Source: Hydrogenophilales bacterium 16-64-46 (GTDB lineage Bacteria > Pseudomonadota > Gammaproteobacteria > Burkholderiales > Thiobacillaceae). From it: DNA of 64,000 nt. Shown one piece after another: positions 46,141 through 55,930 of the stretch. The notes beneath the pieces are model-generated. The model was not told the origin of the DNA, did not search any database, and worked only from the letters and a program-made list of their open reading frames with translations. A program made the position numbers and the translations under genes. Position 1 is the first letter of the stretch. Every line of letters starts with the position of its first letter. The stretch spans positions 186,001 through 250,000 of the forward strand of contig NCGY01000005.1 of NCBI GenBank assembly GCA_002281775.1. The letters are read 5' to 3'.

Positions 46141-48090
46141 TCAATTCGCCGGAGGCGCGGGTTCGGTCGCCTGCGGTGCGCCCGGCGGCGGCGCGGGCGT
46201 GATCGGCGCTTCCGATTCGGGCAGCTGGTCGTGCAGGGGGTCGGAAGGATCGGTTACCGGACGCGCCGGCGGCAGGCGCAGCGCAGGCGCGCCGATGAAG
46301 CCACCGTCGACTGCATTCTCGGTGCCGCTGCGGAACTCGTTCAGCGCGGGCAACTGTTTTTCGATGCTGCGCAGCACGCGCGGCGTGATCAGCAGCACGA
46401 TTTCGGTCTTGTTGCGCTCGTCGCGCTGGTTGGAGAACAGGCGGCCGACGAGCGGCAGGTCGCCCAGCCCCGGCACCCTGCTGGCGGCACTGCGGTCCTC
46501 GTCGGAAATCAGGCCGGCCAGTACCTGCGTCTCGCCGTCCTTGAGGCGCAGCACCGTGCCGGCGTTGCGGGTGCCGATCTGGTAGGTGAGGGTGCCGGAG
46601 TTGCTGCGGACTTCGCGGACGATATTCGACACTTCGAGGCCGATCTTGATCTGCACGTCGTCGTGCATCATCACGCTCGGCTCGACGTCGAGCTTCAAGC
46701 CGACGTCGAGGAAGGATTGCGATTCCGACACCACGCCGGTGGACGTGGTGTTGGTGGTGATCACCGGGACCTTGTCGCCGATGTGGATCTTGGCCTTTTC
46801 GCGGTTCTTCACGCGGATGCGCGGGTTGGCCAGCAGGTTGACGTCGCTGTCTTCCTTCCTGAGGTTGACCTGCGGCGTGTTGATGGTGATGTCGGCCCCG
46901 GTGATGTGGCGCAGCTTGTCGGCGGTGAGAGGCAGCGGCGACAGGGTGGTGCTGGTGGTGTTGACAATGACGCCGCCGGTGGTGGTGGCAGTATCGGTCG
47001 TGATGGTGTTCAGCAACGACAACTGGTTGGGATACTGCGCGCCGAGATCCAGCAGCCGGCCGCGCTTGAGTTCCAGCACCTCGACTTCGAGCATGACCTC
47101 GGGTTCGGCCAGATCCTGCGCCTCGATCAGCCGCCCGGCGAGTCGGATGGCTTCCGGCGTGTCGCGCATGATCAGCAGGTTGAGCCGTTCGTCGACGAAC
47201 ATGTCCTTGGATTTGACCAGGGTGCGCAGCATGGCCATGGTGTTTTTCGCGTCCGCGTTGCCGAGGTAGAAACTCTTGACCATGAGCTCGCGATATTGTT
47301 TCTGCTTCAGCGGCAGGTCGGGGTAGATGAGCGCGGTGCCGGCGTTGACGACCTTCTTGTCGAGCTGGCCGGAGAGCAGCAGCATGTCGATGGCGTCGCT
47401 GACCGGGGTGTCACGGGCGAACAGCGTGGCCTTGGTGTCGAGTTTCACGTCCTTGTCGAAAATGAAGTTGAGGCCCGACTGGCGCGAGATCATGTCGAAG
47501 ATGTTGCGCAGCGAGGCGTCGCGTAGTTCCAGCGTAACGCGCTTGCGCGCGGCCTCACCCAGTTGCGGCAGGTTGATTTCCTCGGCGGTTTTCTTGCGTT
47601 CGATCTGGCGCATCAGGTCCAGCGCGCCGGCATGGCCGGGCGACTGGGCCAGCACCTGGCGTAGCGTGTCCTGCGCGACGGCGGGCTGGCCCGCGGCAAG
47701 CTGCTCGCGCGCCTCGCCGACCCGCTTGTGATGCACCATCGCCTGGTCGAGGTTGGCGAGGAGGGCGCGCGCCCGGGGATTTTCAGGGTGCAGGGCGAGC
47801 ACCCGGTTGAGGAGAGTGTCCACCTTGTCGAACTGGTTGAGATCGAGCGCGGCCTGTGCTTCCAGCAGCAGCCCGTTGACCGCCTTTTCGCGCTGGGTGA
47901 AGTAGTAGCTGCGCAATTCGACGTTCCCCGGTTCTGCGTCGAGTCCGCTGCGCAGGCGTTCGATGCCGGCTTCGGTCTGCCCGCTCGTGATCAGTTCGCG
48001 CCCTTCCTTCAGGGTCTGGCTGGCGCAACCGGTCAGGCCTGCGAGCGCGGCAAGGACGAGGCCGGCAAGTAAGGGATTCAGGTGGTCCAC
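46141..48090 (-). CDS. Lipoprotein secretin (GspD/PilQ family)
   Basis: 649 residues. A lipobox (LAALAGLTGCAS) is followed by a helical TPR-like part (about 25-165). Secretin N-domains come next (VTLELRDASLRNIFDMISRQ) and then the secretin channel (VPGLGDLPLVGRLFSNQRDE, NKTEIVLLITPRVLRS). A Pro/Ala-rich tail ends the protein. It would form the outer-membrane ring of the secretion machine. TPR-bearing secretins are more like MSHA or type IV pilus types than classical GspD. Self-lipidation suggests it needs no separate pilotin. Confidence 0.9.
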   Translation of the reverse strand: MDHLNPLLAGLVLAALAGLTGCASQTLKEGRELITSGQTEAGIERLRSGLDAEPGNVELRSYYFTQREKAVNGLLLEAQAALDLNQFDKVDTLLNRVLALHPENPRARALLANLDQAMVHHKRVGEAREQLAAGQPAVAQDTLRQVLAQSPGHAGALDLMRQIERKKTAEEINLPQLGEAARKRVTLELRDASLRNIFDMISRQSGLNFIFDKDVKLDTKATLFARDTPVSDAIDMLLLSGQLDKKVVNAGTALIYPDLPLKQKQYRELMVKSFYLGNADAKNTMAMLRTLVKSKDMFVDERLNLLIMRDTPEAIRLAGRLIEAQDLAEPEVMLEVEVLELKRGRLLDLGAQYPNQLSLLNTITTDTATTTGGVIVNTTSTTLSPLPLTADKLRHITGADITINTPQVNLRKEDSDVNLLANPRIRVKNREKAKIHIGDKVPVITTNTTSTGVVSESQSFLDVGLKLDVEPSVMMHDDVQIKIGLEVSNIVREVRSNSGTLTYQIGTRNAGTVLRLKDGETQVLAGLISDEDRSAASRVPGLGDLPLVGRLFSNQRDERNKTEIVLLITPRVLRSIEKQLPALNEFRSGTENAVDGGFIGAPALRLPPARPVTDPSDPLHDQLPESEAPITPAPPPGAPQATEPAPPAN

Positions 48091-48094
48091 GGAA

Positions 48095-48628
48095 TCAGTC
48101 TCCAGTGCGCAAGCTACGCGTTTGGTTCAAGGGGAGGTAGGTAAAGACGAGGCTCTTGCCTGCGTCCGAGTCGAGCCGCCAGACCCGGTCGAGGGTCTGC
48201 CCGGCGCGCACCGGCAGCGGCAGGTTGCCGCGCAGGAGGTAATAGGTGGTGTCCGCATTGTCCTGCCATTTGCCCATGTAGACGTAGGGCAGGGGCGGGG
48301 CCTGCGGTGGTGGCGGGGGGGGAGGGGGCGGCGGCGGAGGGGGCGGGGGCGGCGGCACGTACCAGGTCTGTCCGGGGAAGAGGTTGGCGTGCATGGGTTC
48401 GAGCCGGCTGTCCGTTCTGTCTGCGGCCGGCGCGATAGCCGGGCGGGCCGCGCCTGCGTGCGGCGCGCGCACCGGCGCAGGGCGGCGGCTGACGGCCTCG
48501 GCCAGCACGATGTCGTCCGGCGCGCTGTCCGGGGCCGGGGCGGTCAGCGCCAACCAGCCCGACCAGCCGAGCACGGCGGCGAGCACGGTGTAGAGGGCGG
48601 TCCGGCGCTGCCGGTCGGTGAATTTCAT
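48095..48628 (-). CDS. GspC/PilP-like periplasmic linker with a polyproline run
   Basis: 177 residues. One N-terminal membrane helix (ALYTVLAAVLGWSGWLALTA) is followed by an extended region containing 17 consecutive prolines (coding 48305-48355) and a C-terminal homology-region-like fold (YVYMGKWQDNADTTYYLLRG, VRAGQTLDRVWRL). By position before the secretin gene and by layout it should connect the inner-membrane platform to the secretin. Similar short proteins occur in betaproteobacterial secretion operons of this type. Confidence 0.72.
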   Translation of the reverse strand: MKFTDRQRRTALYTVLAAVLGWSGWLALTAPAPDSAPDDIVLAEAVSRRPAPVRAPHAGAARPAIAPAADRTDSRLEPMHANLFPGQTWYVPPPPPPPPPPPPPPPPPQAPPLPYVYMGKWQDNADTTYYLLRGNLPLPVRAGQTLDRVWRLDSDAGKSLVFTYLPLNQTRSLRTGD

Positions 48629-49149
48629 GGCGCGGCCCCGACGATCAGGCTGAGGCGCAGCTCGATGTCGAGCGCGGTGTCCTCGATTTTTTCGCGCTTG
48701 ATCTTGAGTTCGTCCAGCGCGAGATTGGGCAGGCGCGCCAGCGCGGCGCTGAGGAAGGCGTGCAGCGCGGGGTAGTCGGCGGTGAAGGGCAGTACCAGGC
48801 GCCAGCGCATCAGGTCGGAGTCGGCGATCGGGCTAGCGAGGTATTGCCCGCGTACCAGCTCGAAGCCGTGGGCGCGCGCCAGCCTCTCCAGTTCGGCCAG
48901 CGCCGGCGCGACCGGCTGGAGTGCCGGCAGGCGCGAGAGCGGCACCTCGGTTGCCTCGGCGACGGCGGGGCGGGCGGCAGCGGCGCGCAGTTCGCTGACT
49001 TGCCGTTCGAGATCGGTCGTCCGTGCCTCGATCACACGGGTCTGGCCAAGATGCAGCAGCACGGCGGCGAGCAGCAGGGCGATGGCGAGGAATCCGCTGC
49101 GTCCGATGCGTCTGGCGAGCATCACGAGCTGCCACCCCAGCCGGTTCAT
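48625..49149 (-). CDS. GspM/PilO-like inner-membrane platform protein
   Basis: 174 residues: an N-terminal cytoplasmic stretch, one membrane helix (GFLAIALLLAAVLLHLG), a coiled coil (ARTTDLERQVSELRAAAA) and a ferredoxin-like C-terminal fold typical of PilO/GspM. ATG at 49149. It overlaps neighbours on both sides by 4 bp. It would pair with the PilN-like protein upstream. Confidence 0.78.
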   Translation of the reverse strand: MNRLGWQLVMLARRIGRSGFLAIALLLAAVLLHLGQTRVIEARTTDLERQVSELRAAAARPAVAEATEVPLSRLPALQPVAPALAELERLARAHGFELVRGQYLASPIADSDLMRWRLVLPFTADYPALHAFLSAALARLPNLALDELKIKREKIEDTALDIELRLSLIVGAAP

Positions 49150-49646
49150 GCCTGCCACTCCAGGGCGACGTGGAAACGCACCGGCGCATAGGGCGAATCG
49201 CTGCGGATTTCGTGTTGCGTCAGGCTCGCGCGCACGATTTCCGGCCGCGCCTCCAGGGCTTCGACAAAATCGAGGGCGTCGCTCAGGCTGCGTGCTTCCG
49301 CCATGAGCTTGATCTGCCGGCCAGCCTGCTGTGCATCGACCGCGAGCAGGGCGATGCGCGGGTCGCGTGCCGCCTCGATTGCGCCCAGGGCGGGCTGCCA
49401 CGGGGCGTCGAGCAGGGCCGCGATCGATGCCTGTGCGGCCTGCCGGGTCGGCGGCAGGGCAGGCGCGGTGCCGGGGGCGGCCGGGCGGTTCTGCAGGGCG
49501 GCGACGTCGGCTTCGAGCGCCTGGCGGGTTTCGCGCGCGGCCTGCCACTGCGCCAGGCTGAACAACAGGGCCAGGAGCCCGAGGGCGGGCAGGATCAGGG
49601 TCCGGAAGGAAGCGTGAGGACGCGAGAATTCGAGGTCGAGGCGCAT
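49146..49646 (-). CDS. PilN-like inner-membrane platform protein
   Basis: 166 residues: a short cytoplasmic start (MRLDLEFSRPHASFRT), a membrane helix (LILPALGLLALLFSLAQW), a coiled coil (RETRQALEADVAALQNR) and a compact C-terminal domain (EARSLSDALDFVEALEARPE). The layout is that of PilN or of the membrane part of GspL. The adjacent PilM-like gene would supply the cytoplasmic partner. Confidence 0.75.
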   Translation of the reverse strand: MRLDLEFSRPHASFRTLILPALGLLALLFSLAQWQAARETRQALEADVAALQNRPAAPGTAPALPPTRQAAQASIAALLDAPWQPALGAIEAARDPRIALLAVDAQQAGRQIKLMAEARSLSDALDFVEALEARPEIVRASLTQHEIRSDSPYAPVRFHVALEWQA

Positions 49647-49648
49647 GG

Positions 49649-50384
49649 TCAGGCAGCGATGAGGGCGGCCGCGCCGGTGGCGGCGACCGTGTGGCCCAGG
49701 TTGATGAATTTCCAGTCCGTGAGCGCCAGCGGGGCGACGGGCTGCGGGCCGAGGCTGCGCAGGGCGAGGGTGGCCGGGGGCGCGGGGGCCACCGCGACAG
49801 CCTCGCGGATCAGCCAGTCGGGAAGCTGACGCTGCCAGTCCGGGCCGCAGGGCAGGACGGCATGGTGACGCCAAGTCCCGCGGGTCGCCGCCAGCAGGGT
49901 GACCCAGCCCGGCTCGGCGCAGGCGACCCAGCCGGAGTAGCGTTGCGGCAGGCTGTGCACCGTATCGCGCAGCAGCGGGCGGATGTGGATGCGGCGGACA
50001 CCGTGGCGAGCAAGTAGTGATTCGAGTGCATCGGCGAGGCCGGCGTCGATGGCGGCAGCGAACAGGCCGGCCCCCGGGGGCTGGCTGTGTACCGCGATGC
50101 GCCAGTCCGCGGCTTCGCGGCCGTAGACCGTTTCGAAGCTGGCGCGCGCCAGGGCGTGTTCCTCGTCGCGGCGCAGGGATTTGCCGGGGTCCGGCGTGAG
50201 GGTATGGCGCACCAGCTTCTGCGACAGGGTGACGTGCGCCGTGCGTGCCTGGGGCAGCTCGTGCAGGGCCTGTTCGAGCGCCGGCAGCAGGCTGGCGGCT
50301 TGGTCGTCCCGGGCCGGCTGGACGCGGAGGGTGTTGCCGAGCCGGAGCGCGACCTCGCCCGGGGCGAGCCCTATCCTCAGGGGT

Positions 50385-50404
<20 letters not shown>
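49649..50404 (-). CDS. PilM/GspL-like cytoplasmic platform protein
   Basis: 251 residues with no signal or membrane segment. An actin-like fold is suggested by LRIGLAPGEVALRLGNTLRV and FAAAIDAGLADALESLLARH, but the nucleotide-binding motifs of PilM are not clear. It lies between the ATPase and PilN-like genes, where the PilM or cytoplasmic GspL part is expected. It overlaps the ATPase gene by 20 bp. Assignment is by position plus weak similarity. Confidence 0.65.
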
Positions 50405-52057
<1,653 letters not shown>

Positions 52058-52061
<4 letters not shown>

Positions 52062-53242
52062 TGGATCGATCCGGCCAGTTCAAAAATCGGCATGTACAAC
52101 AGCACCACGATCAGGCCGATGGTCAGGCCGATGAACACCATCAGCAAGGGCTCGAACAGGCGGGTGAACCAGTCGACCCAGCGTGCCATTTCCTCGTCGT
52201 GAAATACCGCAACGCGCTCCATCATCTCGCCCATGCGCCCGCTTTTCTCGCCCACCCGCAACAGACGGGCTGCCACGGGCGTGGTCAGGCCGCTGCGGGC
52301 AAAGGCGGTGGAGATCGGTTCACCGTGACGCAGCGATTCGGTCGCCAGCGCCGCGCCGCTGCGCAGCCGCACCGAGAGCAGATTCGACACCATGCCGAGC
52401 GCCGGCACGATGGGGATCCCGCCTACCAGCAGCATGCCGAGGCTGCGGTAAAAGCGCGCCAGTTCGAAGGTCTTGAGGCGTTCACCGATGGCGGGAATGC
52501 GCCAGGCGGCCCGGGTGAGCAGCGCGCGTGTCTCGGGGCGCGAGAGGGCCGCGAGCAGGGCCGCGAACAGCATGGCAAAGCCGCCGGCGATCCAGATGCC
52601 GTGCGTCTGCACCAGCGAGCCCCAGTTGAGCAGCATGCGCGACATCCAGGGCAGGTCGCGTCCGGCGTCGGCGTAGACATCGGCGAAGCGCGGCACGACA
52701 TAGCCGAGCAGGAAGGCGATGACCAGCGTGCCGACACCGATGAGCAGAAGCGGATAGATGGACGCCGAGAGAACTTTTTTCTTCACCGTGTCGACCTGGT
52801 TCTGGTAGGCGATGAATCGGGTCAGGGCCGGCGACAGGTCGCCCGTGCTTTCCGCCGCGCGCACCGTGGCGGCGTACAGGGCGGGAAAGGTGGCGGGAAG
52901 CCCCGCCAGGGCATACGAAAGGGGGCGGCCCTCGCGCATGATCTCGAGCAGGTGTTCGATCACCTGGCGCGACTCGGCCCGGAGTTCCTTTTCTGCCAGA
53001 GTTTCCAGGGATTCGGTCAGGCTCAGGCCGGCGTCGAGCAGGGCGATCAGTTCCTGGGTGAACAACACCAGCGGAAAGCGGGGGCTGCGTGTAAGCCAGC
53101 CGCGCGACGCGTCGGCCGCGAGCGAAAGCACCTGGGTGCCGTCCCGGCGGAGTCTGGCGAGGGCCTCCTGTTCATCGAGCGCGTCGACGATGAGCGAGGT
53201 GACCCCGGTGCCGGGCACGAAGGCTTTGACGCGATAGCGCAT
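52058..53242 (-). CDS. gspF: Type II secretion inner-membrane protein GspF
   Basis: 394 residues with the two T2SSF repeats and three to four membrane helices. Typical segments are LFTQELIALLDAGLSLTESL, PLLLIGVGTLVIAFLLGYVV, LGMLLVGGIPIVPALGMVSN and LFEPLLMVFIGLTIGLIVVL. It is the platform protein of the secretion machine, acting with GspE. Confidence 0.95.
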
Positions 53243-53269
53243 GGAGTGGGCTTGGGTCCGGCGCGTCGG

Positions 53270-53698
53270 CTACCAGTTGCCGATATCCGCCCCTTCACCT
53301 TCGCCGCCCGGTTGTCCGTCAGGGCCCAGGGAGAACAGGTCAACTTCGCTGCGTTCGCCGGGATAGCGGTACTGGTAGGGTTTTCCCCAGGGGTCGAGCG
53401 GCACGGCTTTCTTCAGGTAGGGGCCTTGCCAGCGTGCTTCGTCGGCGGGCTTCTGGTTCAGCGCGTTGAGGCCCTGTTCGACGCTGGGATAGCGGCCGGT
53501 GTCCAGGCGGTACTGGTCGAGCGCCTTTTCCAGGGCGTCGATCTGCGCGCGCGCGGTCTTGATTTCGGATTTGCCGACCTGCGAGAAATATCGCGGCGCG
53601 ACATAGCCGGCCAGGAGGCCGAGAATCACCAGCACAACCAGCAGTTCCAGAAGGGTAAAGCCCCGGGCCGGGCGGCGACGTAGCAGTGGGTGTGACAT
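53270..53698 (-). CDS. gspG: Major pseudopilin GspG
   Basis: 142 residues: leader MSHPLLRRRPARG, then FTLLELLVVLVILGLLAGYV with Glu5. The GspG globular domain follows (KSEIKTARAQIDALEKALDQ, YRLDTGRYPSVEQGLNAL, LDPWGKPYQYRYPGE). The ATG at 53698 gives the normal leader. This is the first gene of the eleven-gene operon and the major pseudopilus subunit. Confidence 0.95.
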   Translation of the reverse strand: MSHPLLRRRPARGFTLLELLVVLVILGLLAGYVAPRYFSQVGKSEIKTARAQIDALEKALDQYRLDTGRYPSVEQGLNALNQKPADEARWQGPYLKKAVPLDPWGKPYQYRYPGERSEVDLFSLGPDGQPGGEGEGADIGNW

Positions 53699-54033
53699 CG
53701 TGTGTCGGTCGTATGAATTGAAAAAGACTCCGCTTGGCGCGTCGTGCCGTTCGTCATGCACGTCGCGACTCGAAGTATAGAGGCAATCCCGGCCGGAATT
53801 ATGATGCGCAGGCTACAGTGCACGGGGGGTGAGGGATCAGCGTGGACCTGCCTGCCCCGCTTTGTGGCCAGCCCTGCTGCGTCCTTCGCGCGATTACGTG
53901 AACTATTACCCGGTGCCTGTCACGCGTCCCGGGCCAAGTGCGTGCCAGATGAGGACAAAAAAGGATCCGGGTCTTGTTATCAAGGGCTTGGGTCGCGGGA
54001 TGTCGGTGCGTGAGTGGGCTCAAATCCCATAAA

Positions 54034-54050
54034 CATGACATTCTGTCATG
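54034..54050. promoter_or_regulatory. Perfect 7-bp inverted repeat, candidate operator
   Basis: CATGACATTCTGTCATG is a perfect palindrome with a 3-bp spacer, placed about 220 bp upstream of the sigma-54 regulator and about 335 bp upstream of gspG. Its position would suit an enhancer-type site for either unit. The protein that would bind it is unknown. Confidence 0.4.
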
Positions 54051-54141
54051 GGTGGAAAGGAGTGCGACAAGCTGTTGCAGATGGAATATTCTTTGCAACG
54101 ACGAGGAGCCATGCGGGATGAGCCGGCTGTGTCATGCTGAT

Positions 54142-54157
54142 CTGCACAAATCTTGCT
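54142..54157 (+). promoter_or_regulatory. Weak sigma-54-like promoter before the regulator gene
   Basis: CTGCAC-N5-TTGCT has a perfect -12 element with correct spacing to a -24 element, but the first G of the essential GG is missing (TG). It lies about 110 bp upstream of the ATG at 54270. It would allow autoregulation if real; the mismatch makes this a low-confidence call. Confidence 0.25.
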
Positions 54158-54269
54158 TGGAGCGTGTGCGGCAGCCCTGATTGAACAGGCCCGCTGATCG
54201 CCGACGGATTCCGAAGGCACGGCAGAAGACAGCGCACCAGCGAATGTCCGACAGGAGGGAGAAGGCAAC

Positions 54270-55733
54270 ATGCACGATTCCATCGTGGTTAAACTGCAAT
54301 CGATGCTTGATACGCGGGACAACCCGTCGGTCGTGGTCGACCACGAATATCGTATCGTTGCCGCCAATGCAGCCTACTGCGCATCCTACGGCGTACCCGA
54401 GGATGCCATCGTCGGCAAGACTTGCCACGAAGTCTCGCACCGTTCCAGCCGCCCCTGCCACATGAACGGCGAGGCGTGCCCGCACCAGACGGTTTTCTCA
54501 CAGCATCAGCCCAGCGAGGTCTTGCATACGCACGTCGATTTTCAGGGACGTCCCGATTATGTGCGCATCCACGCCTATCCGCTGAGTGATGGTCGTGGCC
54601 AAACCTATCTCCTGGAATCGATCCACAGGCTGGCCCCGAAACTCGAAATTGGCTGCGGCGAAATGCGCATGGTGGGGAACAGCCCGGCTTTCCTGCAGTT
54701 TTTCGAGAAACTGGTGACGGTGGCACGCGTCGACGTGCCCGTCTGGATTTATGGCGAAAGCGGGGTGGGCAAGGAACTGGCGGCCCGTTTTCTGCACGAG
54801 CATTCCAGCCGGGCAGGCAAGGCATATATCGAACTGAATTGCGCGTCGATACCGGAAAGCCTGTGTGAAAGCGAACTCTTCGGTCACGAGCCGGGTGCGT
54901 CCACGGGCGGACATCGATCCAAGTCCGGCCTGTTTGAACTCGCCGACGGCGGTACCCTGTTTCTGGACGAAATCGGCGATTTGCCGCTGGCCGTGCAGGG
55001 GAAGTTGCTGCGCGTACTCGACAGTGGTGAATACTGGCCGTTGGGAGCCGAGAAGGCGATACGCTGCAACGTCAGGGTGTTGGCCGCTACCAATCGCGAT
55101 CTTCGGCAAATGGTCAGCGAAGGCAGCTTCCGCCAGGATCTTTACTACCGGATTGCAGGTGCCAAGGTCAGCATTCCCCCCTTGCGCGAGCGCAAGGATG
55201 ACATCGCCGCCCTCTCGGCACTGATTCTGCGGCGTCTCGAAAGCGAATCCGGCCAGCAATACAATCTTGGCCAGACTGCCCTCGATACCCTGATGGCCTA
55301 TGATTTTCCCGGCAACATCCGGGAATTGCGCAGCGTGCTCATCAAGGCTGCGGTTCGTTGCGAGCGCGGCGTCATCGAAGCCGGGGACATTGATTTCCAG
55401 CATCAGCCCGGTTGCGCGTGCGCGCCCGTTACGGAGGAAACGGCTGGCAAGCCGGCGCAGCGTGCCGGCGCTGCCGGACATACGGCGCAGGATGAAGGCG
55501 AAACCGGGACACTTTATCCCCTTCAGCAATACGAGGAGACCAGCATCCGCCGACTGATACGCCAGTTCGGCAATCGGCGCGTGGTCGCGCAGAAACTGGG
55601 GATATCCGAACGCACCCTATATCGGAAACTCAAAAAATACGGTATCGAAACCCTGAAATCGGGCGCGGCCATCCTTGCCGTTGCGGAGTGCATGGCCTAT
55701 GTGCCGGTGGCTGCCTGGGCATCCTGGGTTTGA
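54270..55733 (+). CDS. PAS-domain sigma-54-dependent transcriptional regulator
   Basis: 487 residues. The N-terminal PAS domain (about 10-120) carries a Cys/His cluster (C52, H53, C63, H64, C70, H72). The AAA+ domain has Walker A GESGVGKE (162-169) and Walker [11 protein letters not shown]. The sigma-54-contacting loop reads GASTGG (209-214), not GAFTGA. A Fis-type helix-turn-helix ([20 protein letters not shown]) follows. There is an unusual hydrophobic tail of about 20 residues after it. With no receiver domain it probably senses a ligand or redox state directly. Targets are unknown; the nearby secretion operon or the PEP-CTERM gene are candidates. Confidence 0.88.
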   Translation: MHDSIVVKLQSMLDTRDNPSVVVDHEYRIVAANAAYCASYGVPEDAIVGKTCHEVSHRSSRPCHMNGEACPHQTVFSQHQPSEVLHTHVDFQGRPDYVRIHAYPLSDGRGQTYLLESIHRLAPKLEIGCGEMRMVGNSPAFLQFFEKLVTVARVDVPVWIYGESGVGKELAARFLHEHSSRAGKAYIELNCASIPESLCESELFGHEPGASTGGHRSKSGLFELADGGTLFLDEIGDLPLAVQGKLLRVLDSGEYWPLGAEKAIRCNVRVLAATNRDLRQMVSEGSFRQDLYYRIAGAKVSIPPLRERKDDIAALSALILRRLESESGQQYNLGQTALDTLMAYDFPGNIRELRSVLIKAAVRCERGVIEAGDIDFQHQPGCACAPVTEETAGKPAQRAGAAGHTAQDEGETGTLYPLQQYEETSIRRLIRQFGNRRVVAQKLGISERTLYRKLKKYGIETLKSGAAILAVAECMAYVPVAAWASWV

Positions 55734-55774
55734 TTCCGGTCGGGGCTTGTCACCCGCTTGCGGGAGTTGCCCGT

Positions 55775-55804
55775 AAAAAAAGCCCGCTTGCAGCGGGCTT
55801 TTTT
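55775..55804. terminator. Intrinsic terminator shared by the regulator gene and tRNA-Asn
   Basis: A stem AGCCCGCT/AGCGGGCT around a TGC loop is flanked by seven A on the left and six T on the right. It lies 41 bp after the regulator stop on the + strand and 6 bp beyond the 3' end of tRNA-Asn on the minus strand, so it can serve both directions. Confidence 0.9.
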
Positions 55805-55810
55805 GCATTC

Positions 55811-55886
55811 TGGCTCCCCGACCTGGGCTCGAACCAGGGACCTGCGGATTAACAGTCCGTCGCTCTACCGACTGAGCTATCGGGGA
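55811..55886 (-). tRNA. tRNA-Asn, anticodon GUU
   Basis: The minus strand folds as a standard 76-nt tRNA. The acceptor stem pairs TCCCCGA with TCGGGGA, discriminator G and an encoded CCA (55811-55813) follow, the D arm is GCTCAGTCGGTAGAGC, and the T arm is TGGTTCGAGCCCA. The anticodon loop CTGTTAA gives GUU (complement of 55851-55853), which decodes asparagine codons. Confidence 0.97.
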
Positions 55887-55930
55887 AAGGAAGCGCGCAT
55901 TCTAGTGAGGGCGGGCGGTCTGGTCAACCC

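Larger units (their letters stand above)
53699..54269. other. 571-bp divergent intergenic region between gspG and the sigma-54 regulator
   Basis: No gene I can support lies here; the small frames lack family motifs or coding context. It holds a perfect inverted repeat CATGACA-TTC-TGTCATG (54034-54050). A second repeat is GTTGCA/TGCAAC (54074-54099). A TATACT -10-like stretch for the minus strand lies at 53774-53779, about 75 bp before gspG. The regulator has a good Shine-Dalgarno region (aggagggagaagg) just before its ATG. It therefore probably carries the promoters of both transcription units. Confidence 0.6.

Noticed and set aside
48305-48355. Homopolymer-like G run as a possible frameshift error
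   Set aside because: The frame is open through it, flanking domains are in the same frame, and the proline codons are mixed; kept as a real polyproline run.
53799-54098. Minus-strand frame of 99 codons in the gspG-regulator gap
   Set aside because: No recognised motif, no ribosome-binding site, and low-complexity composition; treated as non-coding.
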